Source: Deltaproteobacteria bacterium (GTDB taxonomy: Bacteria; Desulfobacterota; Desulfobulbia; Desulfobulbales; BM004). Taken from it: a DNA stretch of 10,638 nt. A program made the position numbers and the translations under genes. Location of the stretch: positions 1-10,638 of the forward strand of contig JAFDCC010000181.1 in assembly GCA_019312985.1 (NCBI GenBank). Reading direction: 5' to 3'. Of this stretch, positions 1 through 6,389 are shown in pieces. The first letter of the stretch is position 1; each line of letters starts with the position of its first letter. The notes below the pieces were generated by a model. The model was given only the letters and a program-made list of their open reading frames with translations, did not search any database and was not told the origin of the DNA.

Positions 1-159
1 AGAGTGCAGCCCGAAAAAGTAAAATCATCGTAAATCGTCTTTGACGCCTATTCGAGTTTCTATTAGAAAAAAATGCCTAAGACGGAATTGTTGAGTTCAC
101 TTTTAAGTGCATCACTCTTTATCAATGCCATCTTATTTCCCCTGTAGCTGCAAAGCGCA

Positions 160-203
160 TTTTTGTTCCATGGAGAAAGGAACACTGCAGTTGGGAACAA
201 AAA
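160..203 (+). promoter_or_regulatory. Inverted repeat with two alternative hairpins in the dnaA leader
   Basis: TTTTTGTTCC at 160-169 is the exact reverse complement of GGAACAAAAA at 194-203, giving 10-bp arms and a 24-base loop. A second copy of the right-arm core, GGAACA, lies inside the loop at 179-184 and can pair with TGTTCC at 164-169 to form a 6-bp stem with a 9-base loop. The two stems cannot form together. The structure ends about 55 bases before the dnaA start codon, so it could be an operator or a leader-RNA structure controlling dnaA. That role is inference. I see no consensus sigma-70 promoter and no canonical DnaA box in 1-254. Confidence 0.4.
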
Positions 204-257
204 AAATCATAGGCCGAATGTGTACGTCGGATACCTGCTTGGGATGAGGCTGCCTTG

Positions 258-1595
258 ATGCTTTGGGACGAAGTCAAAGAAACGCTGAAATATAAGCTGC
301 CGGAACCGGTTCAGCACCTGTGGATTGAGCCCCTGATCTGTGTCAGCGCAGGGGAAAATGTTTTGGAGCTGGGCTGCCCGGATAAGTTCTTCTGCAGCTG
401 GGTCAAAGAGAACTACCTGCAGGTTATGAAGGAAAGCCTGGTGCAGCTAGGCAAGGGTGGGGTAAAGCTCTCCCTCTCGGTGGTGCCGGCACTCTCACAT
501 GGCCGGGACGAATCCCCTGCGGAAAACAGCACCCGGGAGCAGCTTCGCCTCCCTGCCATCCCCGAGATCTATTCAAATGTCAAAAATCTTCACCCCAGGT
601 ACACCTTTGAGGAATTCATGGTGGGGGACTCCAACGCTCTGGCCCACACCGCCTGCAAGGCCATAGCCAACGGCGAAACCTTTTTTGGCCCGTCACTCTA
701 TATCAATGCCTCCACCGGCCTCGGCAAGAGCCACCTGACCCATGCCGTCGCCCACAACATCATGACCAGCTACCCCGGGACCCGGCTCTACTACATGACC
801 GCCCAGCAGTTTTCCGCCGAGATGGTGGCCCGCATCCGGTCGAACACCATGGACCAATTCAAGACAAAGTATCACAATAACTGCGATGTCCTCCTCATCG
901 AGGATGTCCAGAGCCTGACCGGCAAGACCAAGACCCAGGAGGAGCTCAACGAAACCCTCGATATCCTCATGAAGGCGGGCAAGCGCATCATCCTGACCGG
1001 TTCCGCTGTGCCCCGCTCGCTGAAGAATATTGACGATGGCTTCCGTTCCCGCATGTCGGCCGGCCTGATTTCAACGATCAACCCCCCTGACCTGCAGACA
1101 AGCAGGCTGATCATCGCGCGCAAGGCGGCAAATTCCAGGCTCAGCCTTGCTGAGGACCTGGTGGAATACCTGGCCCAGTCGGTCAGGGGAGATATCCGCA
1201 GGCTCGAAAGCGCCATCGTCGGCCTCAAGGCAAAGTCTGTCCTGCTGCAGAAGAATCCCGACCTCGCCATGGCCAAGGAGGTTGTGGCGGAGATCATCGG
1301 CAGCAGCCAGGCCCATTCCGCTGAATCCATCCGGGATTTCATAGCCCGGCAGTTCAGGGTCAGCGTCACCGACCTGCAGTCGCGCTCCCGCAGGAAGGCG
1401 ATCGCCTTTCCGCGGCAGGTCTCGATGTACTTGGCACGAAAGTATACCGAAGAGGGATTGGCGGAGATCGGCAGGGCCTTTAACAGGGATCACTCCACCG
1501 TGCTCCACTCCGTTCGGGTGATTACCGAATCCATGTCCCGCAACGGCAGTATCCGGGGGCAGGTGGAGCTGCTGGCAAAAAAGCTCGGGCAGTAA
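258..1595 (+). CDS. dnaA: Chromosomal replication initiator protein DnaA
   Basis: DnaA is the AAA+ ATPase that binds DnaA boxes at the origin, melts the DNA and recruits the replicative helicase. From the ATG at 258 it is 445 residues. Domain I is at about 1-77 (WIEPL near 23), a short linker follows, the AAA+ domain spans about 112-330, and the C-terminal DNA-binding domain about 355-440 carries the signature RDHSTVLHS at 410-418. The P-loop reads ASTGLGKSH (151-159) instead of the usual GGxGLGKTH. Walker B is LLIED (212-216) instead of IDD, sensor 1 reads TGSAVP, and the first arginine of the usual DRLKSRF box is Gly, while the second (R265) is kept. Sensor 2 is RRLES (314-318). A TTG directly precedes the ATG. 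I prefer the ATG because GAGG at 246-249 lies 8 bases upstream. dnaN is not adjacent; a convergent oxidase gene follows. The motif changes look like a subfamily trait rather than decay, since the ATPase core and helix-turn-helix are intact. Confidence 0.93.
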   Translation: MLWDEVKETLKYKLPEPVQHLWIEPLICVSAGENVLELGCPDKFFCSWVKENYLQVMKESLVQLGKGGVKLSLSVVPALSHGRDESPAENSTREQLRLPAIPEIYSNVKNLHPRYTFEEFMVGDSNALAHTACKAIANGETFFGPSLYINASTGLGKSHLTHAVAHNIMTSYPGTRLYYMTAQQFSAEMVARIRSNTMDQFKTKYHNNCDVLLIEDVQSLTGKTKTQEELNETLDILMKAGKRIILTGSAVPRSLKNIDDGFRSRMSAGLISTINPPDLQTSRLIIARKAANSRLSLAEDLVEYLAQSVRGDIRRLESAIVGLKAKSVLLQKNPDLAMAKEVVAEIIGSSQAHSAESIRDFIARQFRVSVTDLQSRSRRKAIAFPRQVSMYLARKYTEEGLAEIGRAFNRDHSTVLHSVRVITESMSRNGSIRGQVELLAKKLGQ

Positions 1596-1663
1596 TATAC
1601 GGGCAGGCAGGGTTCAGGGGCCAGGGCCCGGAAAACAAAAAAGTTTGCCTCCCGTGAGCATTA

Positions 1664-1688
1664 AACAGCCTGGCTGTTCGTGTTTTTT
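1664..1688 (+). terminator. Probable intrinsic terminator of dnaA
   Basis: AACAGCC (1664-1670) and GGCTGTT (1672-1678) form a short hairpin. Four bases later comes a run of six T (1683-1688) on the strand transcribed from dnaA. The stem is only about 5-7 bp, so strength is uncertain. Confidence 0.5.
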
Positions 1689-1694
1689 ATCCGG

Positions 1695-1724
1695 CCGTGA
1701 AAAATTTTCAGCTGTTTTTCACGG
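1695..1724. terminator. Perfect 10-bp hairpin inside the intergenic element
   Basis: CCGTGAAAAA (1695-1704) pairs exactly with TTTTTCACGG (1715-1724) around a 10-base loop. The hairpin is symmetric, so it would form in transcripts from either side. Neither side shows a T-run directly after the stem, so a termination role, perhaps as a 3'-end stabiliser for both convergent transcripts, is inference. Confidence 0.35.
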
Positions 1725-1754
1725 TGTCTTCTGGCTCCTGAACCCTGCCTGCCC

Positions 1755-3155
1755 CTAGAAGTAGACCCCCTTCACCTCGGTCTCCCCCTTTGCCGCGATA
1801 CCGGCCGCAATTGCCCCTGCCACGGTTCTGGCAGATTTGGTCATGTCATTGATGCCAATACCTTCCCAGCCGAAACCGCAGACGTAAAGCCCCCTGTTGT
1901 TTTCGACCAGCCTGTTGCGCCAGGAAAGGAGGGCAGGATAGCCGAGCTCCAGCTGCGGGATGCCGTGGTCAGAGCGCAGCACCCTCGTAAAAACAGGAGG
2001 GGACGGCAGAGGAATGAGCTGTCTGATGTCATCGTAGGCCTTTTGCACGAGGGTGTCATCGTCCAGATCGAGCTTCTCCGGGTGGCGCCTGCCGCCGACG
2101 AGGGCTTCGAGCAGCACGTGGCCTGTCGGGGCCCGGCCCGGGAACATGTGGGTTGAAAAAAGGGCGCCGAGGGCAAAACGCTTTTCTTGTTCCGGGGCCA
2201 GGTAGCCGAAGCCGAAGGGTATTTGGGCGCTGCTGTCGAACCCCATGGCAACGGTCACTATCCTGGCCTCGGGAATCGACGCCATGGGCGGTTTTTCGCT
2301 CGTCAGGCCGGACGACCCCTGCAAAAGGGCAAGGGACTGGTTGACCGACAGGGCCAGGACAACGGTACGGGCCCGGTAGCTCTGCGTCGCGGTCCTGACC
2401 TCCCAGCCGTCTTCCCTTTTGTCGACTGCGGTGACTCCGGCGGAACAGAGAATCTCCCTGTCCTTCGCCAGGGCCTCGGGCAACCGGCCCATACCCTGCG
2501 GAAAACTGATCATGGCCGGCAGCCTCTTTTTCGGCGCTGCGCCCCCTTTGCTGCGCGCCGCCTTTCTTTTCTGCAGCAACCCCCGGATAACAGAGCCCTT
2601 TGCCAGCTCCACTTCGCGGATGCCGGGAAAGACGGCATCGATGCTGAGGCGGTTCAGGTCGCCGGCATAGGTGCCGGTCAGGACCGCGTCAACAAAGGGC
2701 AGCAGGTTGGGGCCGAACCGGTAGGCGGCCCACTCGGCGACGCTCTGCTCCTCCCGGCGCGGTTTTTTCCACAGGTCCGCCAGGACGCGGAGCTTGGCCG
2801 GCAGGGAGACCAGGTTTGAAGCCAGGATTTTTTTCGGGTTCTGGGGAACCAGGTTCAGCTTGCCGTTCAGGCAGACATAGCGGACAAACTCATCCAGCGG
2901 CGCCTTCTGGGCCTCGCGCTCCAGGCCCGTGTCCGCCAGGATCTCCCTGCTCGCCTCAATATTGTCGAGAAAGCCGTGGGCGCCCCATTCGGCAAGATAG
3001 CCGTCCTGGTGAAACGAACGGATGGCGCCACCGGGCCTGGAGCCCTTTTCCAGAATGGTTATCCTGGCCTCGGGCAAAAATTTCTGCAGAAAGTGGGCAA
3101 CGCTCAGTCATGATAGGCCGGCTCCGATGATCAGCGTGTCTATGGAATTTTTCAT
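1755..3155 (-). CDS. Protoporphyrinogen oxidase (FAD type), frame interrupted by in-frame TGA at codon 16
   Basis: This family (HemY-type protoporphyrinogen oxidase) oxidises protoporphyrinogen IX or coproporphyrinogen III in haem synthesis, using FAD. From the ATG at 3155-3153 the frame reads MKNSIDTLIIGAGLS, then TGA (3110-3108), then LSVAHFLQ and about 450 further residues without a stop. The total of 466 codon positions is the usual family length. The first 15 residues give the start of the Rossmann GxGxxG motif, and the TGA falls exactly on its third glycine, one base from GGA. Downstream are LEKGSRPGGAIRSF, the family-type segment RSDHGIPQLELGY, and the C-terminal FAD segment GWEGIGINDMTKSARTVAG. 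Starting at the TTG at 3077 would give a 440-residue protein without the FAD-binding motif and is unlikely to be functional. It is probably a recent nonsense mutation or a sequencing error. Readthrough cannot be excluded. It follows the metallophosphoesterase gene after 16 bases, with no clear ribosome binding site. Confidence 0.82.
3108..3110 (-). other. In-frame TGA replacing a conserved glycine codon
   Basis: The plus strand reads tca here, giving TGA on the coding strand. It is in the same frame as the upstream ATG (3155) and as the long downstream frame. The expected residue is the last Gly of GAGLSG, so a single G-to-T change on the coding strand explains it. I see no obvious bacterial SECIS-like hairpin in the next 40 bases, and a selenocysteine at a tight Rossmann turn would be unusual. 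Confidence 0.85.
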
Positions 3156-3171
3156 GGCGCAAAGAGTGATG

Positions 3172-3825
3172 TTAAGGGTTAAGGGCAGCGGCAAGTCCGT
3201 TGTTGTCGCAGGTGACCGTAATATAGCCGCCGTGTTTCAGCATGCCCGGATTGAGAACAAGGGTTCTGCCGATAGAGTCCGTGCCGCGTGACTCGTGGAT
3301 ATGGCCGGTGAGGCAGAGGCGCGGCTGTTTTGCCTCGATAAACTGCCGCACCGCCCTGCTGCCGACATGCCTGCCGTCTGCCAGCATGTCTGTTTTCGTC
3401 CCCAGCGGCGGCGGGTGGGACACGAGGATAAAGTCATCTGCCCCTTCAATCTGAACAAATCCGGCAGCAAGAAAGTCCGCCAGCTCCTCCTCGCTGAACT
3501 CATTCGGCGTCCCGAAAGGAGTGTAATTGGAGCCGCCCAGCCCCATGATGCCGAGCCCCGCCGCAAGTATTCTGCCATGGCCGTGGATGCTGATGCCGAT
3601 ATCCTTGAGGTAGCGGGCGACATCCCTTTGGTCGAGGTTGCCTGCCACCGCGAGGATCGAGCTGTTTATGGCCCGCAGGCCGTTGAGCACCGCGGCCGCA
3701 TCGCTGCTGGTGCCATAGTTGGTGATGTCGCCGGTGATGATGATAAAATCGGCAGAGCCTATGCCCGGTATGGTTGCCACATCACCGGGGGCCATGTGGA
3801 TATCCCCGGCCGCAATGATTCTCAT
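3172..3825 (-). CDS. Calcineurin-like metallophosphoesterase
   Basis: This is a 217-residue single-domain phosphoesterase with a dinuclear metal site. The motifs appear in order: D8 and H10 in GDIH, GDITN (32-36), GNLD (62-65), H137 in SHPPP, GHIH (174-177) and NPG (192-194). GNLD replaces the common GNHD, so the usual catalytic histidine is absent. Small YfcE/MJ0936-type enzymes have GNCD at this place, so activity on simple phosphodiesters is still plausible. The substrate cannot be told from the sequence. The frame stays open upstream to 3990, but that extension does not resemble the family and would overlap the htpG start. MRIIAAGDIH begins where family members normally begin. Only weak Shine-Dalgarno candidates precede the ATG (AGG close by, AGAGGG further out). 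The oxidase gene follows after 16 bases, so the two are probably co-transcribed. Confidence 0.87.
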   Translation of the reverse strand: MRIIAAGDIHMAPGDVATIPGIGSADFIIITGDITNYGTSSDAAAVLNGLRAINSSILAVAGNLDQRDVARYLKDIGISIHGHGRILAAGLGIMGLGGSNYTPFGTPNEFSEEELADFLAAGFVQIEGADDFILVSHPPPLGTKTDMLADGRHVGSRAVRQFIEAKQPRLCLTGHIHESRGTDSIGRTLVLNPGMLKHGGYITVTCDNNGLAAALNP

Positions 3826-3895
3826 GAGCCTGGTTTGCCCTCTGTGGTTTCCTTTTTCTGAAAATAGTTCGCTGCCGGGTTCTCCGGGCGGGTTC

Positions 3896-3922
3896 TTGAC
3901 AGGGCGCCCATGATGATTATCA
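3896..3922 (+). promoter_or_regulatory. Candidate htpG promoter
   Basis: A perfect -35 hexamer TTGACA lies at 3896-3901, with TTATCA at 3917-3922 as a possible -10 after a 15-base spacer, which is short. A second TTGACA at 3935-3940 has only poorly spaced -10 candidates, and one of these would leave almost no leader before the htpG ribosome binding site. I see neither a sigma-32-type promoter nor a CIRCE operator. Confidence 0.3.
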
Positions 3923-3924
3923 TC
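3912..3924. promoter_or_regulatory. 13-bp palindrome in the divergent promoter region (operator-like)
   Basis: GATGAT-T-ATCATC is a perfect inverted repeat with a one-base centre. It overlaps the candidate -10 of htpG on the plus strand. On the minus strand it overlaps GATAAT (3921-3916), a possible -10 for the metallophosphoesterase-oxidase pair, with TTGCAT (3945-3940) 18 bases upstream as a weak -35. Its spacing and A/T pattern resemble half of a Fur-type box. Regulation by Fur or another dimeric repressor is inference. Confidence 0.35.
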
Positions 3925-3965
3925 TTTCCCGGAATTGACATGCAAAACAGTCTGGTAAAGATAAT

Positions 3966-3974
3966 AGGAGGAAG
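3966..3974 (+). promoter_or_regulatory. Strong ribosome binding site of htpG
   Basis: AGGAGG at 3966-3971 ends 7 bases before the ATG at 3979. This fixes the htpG start and predicts efficient translation. Confidence 0.8.
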
Positions 3975-3978
3975 CTGA

Positions 3979-5868
3979 ATGGCCAAGCAAAAAACCGGGA
4001 CAGAGACAAAAGAGTTTCAGGCGGAAGTCAAGAAATTACTCGATATCGTCATCCACTCGCTCTACACCGAGCGGGACATATTTATCAGGGAGCTGATATC
4101 CAATGCAGCGGACGCCCTGGAAAAGTTCAGGCACCAGAGTCTCCTCGAGGAAAAGGTTTTTGACAGCCATGTCCCCCTGGAGATTACCATTGATGTCGAC
4201 GCGGAAAACCATACGCTGACCATCGCCGACACGGGGATCGGCATGACCCGGGAAGAGCTGGAGGCAAACCTCGGAACCATTGCCCACTCCGGATCGAATA
4301 CCTTCCTGGCAGAGCTGGCCGAGGCCGCCAAAAACGATGTCAGCCTAATAGGCCAGTTCGGCGTCGGTTTTTATTCCGTCTTCATGGCGGGTAAGAGGGT
4401 GCGGGTCCTGACCCGCTCCTACAGGCCGGACGCCGAAGGGTACGAGTGGGCCTCGGACGGCAGCGGCAGCTATACCCTGACACCGGAGGAGGGGCTGCGG
4501 CGCGGCACCAGGATCATTGTCGAACTGAAGGATGATGCCCACGAGTTTGCCAATGAAGACAAGATCAAGCAGGTCATCAAGCAGTACTCCAATTTTGCCC
4601 CGTTCCCCATTCTCGTCAAGGGGGAAAAGGTCAACACGGTGCAGGCCCTCTGGAAACGCAGCAAAAAAGAGATCAAGGAGGAGGAGTACACCGAGTTTTA
4701 CCGCTTTATCGGCAATGCCTTTGACGACCCCCGGTTCCGCCTGCACTTCACCGCCGATGCCCCCCTGGCAATCAATGCCATCCTCTTTGTGCCGGGCGAG
4801 AACATAGAGCGGTTGGGCTTCGGCCGCACGAAGCCTGGAGTCAACCTTTACTGTCAGAAAGTGCTCATCGAACAGCACAGCGAAAATATCCTGCCGGAAT
4901 GGCTCCGTTTCCTGAAAGGCATTGTGGACAGCGAGGACCTGCCCCTCAACATATCGCGTCAGGCCCTGCAGGATTCCGCCCTGGTCGCCAAGCTGCGGCA
5001 GGTGCTCACCAAGCGCTTTCTGAAGTTCCTGGCGGAGCAGGCAAAAGAGGATGCGGCAAAGTATGACAAGTTTTTCACCGAATTCGGCATCTACCTCAAG
5101 GAAGGGGCCACCATGGACTTTGCCTACCGGGATGAGATCGCCGGCCTGCTGCGCTTTGAGTCGTCAAAATCAGAGACCGGATCCCTGACCTCCCTTGCCG
5201 ACTATGTGGAGCGGATGGCGGATGGCCAGGAGGAGATCTACTATATCAACGGGCCGTCGCGCCCGGCGGCGGAAGCCGGCCCCTACGTCGAGGCCTTTCG
5301 GAAGAGGGACATCGAGATCATCTTTACCCTGGAGCCCATTGATGACTTTGTCATGAGCCACCTCGGCGAATTTGACGGCAAAAAGCTTGTTTCTGCCGAC
5401 CGGGCCGACCTGGATCTCTCGACCATCAAGAGCCAGGACGCTGCTGGCGAAAAGGAGGCCGAAGCCGCCCTGGAGCCCGAGGTCGCCACCTCCCTGACGG
5501 CCTGGATCAAGAAAACCCTGGGAGAGCGGGTGAAGGAGGTTATTGTCTCCAAGCGGCTGGTGGACAGCCCCGCCATAATTGTCAACCCGGACGGTTACAT
5601 GACAAGCACCATGGAAAGGGTGATGCAGGCCGCCAGGCTGGAAAAGGGCGAGCAGCTGCCGAGTGTGGGCGGCAAGAACCTCGAGATCAATTCGGGCCAC
5701 CCACTTATCCGGCAGCTCTCCATTCTGCGCGGCACCGACGAGGCGTTTGCCGGTGATGTCATCGAGCAGGTATTCGACAATGCCCTTATCCAGGCGGGCC
5801 TCATGGTCGACCCGCGCCGGATGGTGGAACGGAGCTATAAAATTCTCGAGCGGGCCACGAAAAAATAG
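3979..5868 (+). CDS. htpG: Molecular chaperone HtpG (Hsp90 family)
   Basis: HtpG is the cytosolic bacterial Hsp90, an ATP-driven dimeric chaperone for client proteins under stress. It has 629 residues, the usual bacterial length. The N-terminal GHKL ATPase shows RELISNAADALEKFR, with the catalytic glutamate E38 and the Mg-binding N42. It also shows ADTGIGM (83-89, nucleotide-contacting D84), the lid segment GTIAHSGSNTF (99-109) and GQFGVGFYS (125-133). The middle domain carries SEDLPLNISRQALQ, whose arginine (about R327) contacts the ATP gamma-phosphate in this family. The C-terminal dimerisation region runs to about 625, without the eukaryotic MEEVD tail, as expected. All motifs are intact. 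It appears to be transcribed alone: a new promoter for the next operon lies 25 bases after the stop. I see no clear intrinsic terminator right after the gene. Confidence 0.97.
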   Translation: MAKQKTGTETKEFQAEVKKLLDIVIHSLYTERDIFIRELISNAADALEKFRHQSLLEEKVFDSHVPLEITIDVDAENHTLTIADTGIGMTREELEANLGTIAHSGSNTFLAELAEAAKNDVSLIGQFGVGFYSVFMAGKRVRVLTRSYRPDAEGYEWASDGSGSYTLTPEEGLRRGTRIIVELKDDAHEFANEDKIKQVIKQYSNFAPFPILVKGEKVNTVQALWKRSKKEIKEEEYTEFYRFIGNAFDDPRFRLHFTADAPLAINAILFVPGENIERLGFGRTKPGVNLYCQKVLIEQHSENILPEWLRFLKGIVDSEDLPLNISRQALQDSALVAKLRQVLTKRFLKFLAEQAKEDAAKYDKFFTEFGIYLKEGATMDFAYRDEIAGLLRFESSKSETGSLTSLADYVERMADGQEEIYYINGPSRPAAEAGPYVEAFRKRDIEIIFTLEPIDDFVMSHLGEFDGKKLVSADRADLDLSTIKSQDAAGEKEAEAALEPEVATSLTAWIKKTLGERVKEVIVSKRLVDSPAIIVNPDGYMTSTMERVMQAARLEKGEQLPSVGGKNLEINSGHPLIRQLSILRGTDEAFAGDVIEQVFDNALIQAGLMVDPRRMVERSYKILERATKK

Positions 5869-5892
5869 CAGAACTGGCCGACGACATATCTG

Positions 5893-5921
5893 TTGAAAAA
5901 GAGTCGCTATCGGTATATTAT
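5893..5921 (+). promoter_or_regulatory. Sigma-70-like promoter of the lipoprotein-pcm-yqaA operon
   Basis: TTGAAA (5893-5898) and TATTAT (5916-5921) are separated by 17 bases, each one base off consensus, in a locally AT-rich stretch. The resulting leader of about 85 bases holds two competing hairpins: GAAGCC/GGCTTC (5949-5954 with 5963-5968) and AGGGGC/GCCCCT (5957-5962 with 5972-5977). They share bases, so only one can form. Confidence 0.55.
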
Positions 5922-6011
5922 TTAGTATTAAAATGACTTGCCCTCCCTGAAGCCAAAGGGGCGGCTTCCCTGCCCCTGTTTCTGGCGCCAACGCATTACC
6001 GGAGAAGATGG

Positions 6012-6389
6012 ATGAGTAAAAAGTTGTTGACGATGGCCGCAGCCCTCCTTGTGACGCTCTGCCTGGCAATGGTCGGCTGTGCCGATAAGAGTGTCAGGCA
6101 TCTTGCCTCTGACGCAGTCCTTATCACCCCGGAGAAAACCACGAAGGAAGGGGTTCTCGCTTACCTCGGCCCGCCCGACCAGCAGATCGAGATGGCCGAT
6201 GGCGGAGAATCCTGGCTCTATTACCAGGTGAAAAAGGATACCCTGCGCAAAACGCCTTATATCGGCGAGAAGTTTGGAGAGCAGCATTACGACACAGTTA
6301 AGGTGGTTTTCGAGGGCGACCTCGTCCGGACTTGTTTTTACCGCCAGATGACCGAGGAGGAATTCGAGGAAGGCGGGCCTGTGAATTGA
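6012..6389 (+). CDS. BamE/SmpA-like small lipoprotein
   Basis: This is a 125-residue predicted lipoprotein. A basic n-region (MSKK) and hydrophobic stretch lead to LAMVGC, with the lipidated cysteine at C23. The mature part starts with a [14 protein letters not shown] motif (43-56), like the first helix and turn of SmpA/OmlA/BamE-type domains. A tyrosine-rich strand (SWLYYQV) and a strand KVVFEGDLV follow. In BamE this fold binds BamA/BamD at the outer membrane. Whether this protein belongs to the Bam complex is not shown by sequence, and many unrelated envelope lipoproteins use the same fold. GGAG at 6001-6004 is 7 bases before the chosen ATG; an ATG four bases earlier meets a stop after three codons. 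It is first in an operon with pcm and the YqaA-type gene, and its stop overlaps the pcm start. Confidence 0.8.
   Translation: MSKKLLTMAAALLVTLCLAMVGCADKSVRHLASDAVLITPEKTTKEGVLAYLGPPDQQIEMADGGESWLYYQVKKDTLRKTPYIGEKFGEQHYDTVKVVFEGDLVRTCFYRQMTEEEFEEGGPVN

Larger units (their letters stand above)
1601..1754. repeat. 154-bp palindromic intergenic element with 24-bp inverted arms
   Basis: The left arm (1601-1624, starting GGGCAGGCAGGGTTCAGG) and the right arm (1731-1754, ending CCTGAACCCTGCCTGCCC) are reverse complements over 24 bases with one mismatch. In RNA that mismatch would be a G:U pair. The element starts 5 bases after the dnaA stop and ends at the base next to the stop codon of the convergent oxidase gene. 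It holds two further hairpins (1664-1678 and 1695-1724). CCGTGA occurs twice (1652-1657 and 1695-1700), and both copies can pair with TCACGG at 1719-1724. TA dinucleotides lie one base outside each arm, as a mobile miniature element with TA target duplication would leave, but this is weak support. It contains no gene. It may be a dispersed repeat, a bidirectional terminator, or both. Confidence 0.6.

Noticed and set aside
1..254. Replication origin next to dnaA
   Set aside because: The region is AT-rich, but I found no TTWTNCACA-type DnaA box on either strand and no boxes cluster. The window is too short to judge an origin beyond it.
2187..2819. 210-codon plus-strand frame antisense to the oxidase gene
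   Set aside because: Shadow frame with composition typical of antisense to GC-rich coding. The oxidase frame explains the region.
3050..3110. Selenoprotein or glycine-TGA genetic code for the oxidase gene
   Set aside because: No clear SECIS-type hairpin follows the TGA, Sec is not expected at this Rossmann glycine, and TGA acts as a normal stop in three other genes here. Kept only as a possibility in the findings.
3826..3990. Upstream extension of the phosphoesterase frame to 3990
   Set aside because: The extra 55 residues have no family similarity, would overlap the htpG start and ribosome binding site, and MRIIAAGDIH is the natural family start.
5170..6069. 300-codon open frame on the minus strand, antisense to the end of htpG
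   Set aside because: No recognisable motifs. It runs across the intergenic promoter and into the lipoprotein gene, and the plus-strand HtpG is intact.
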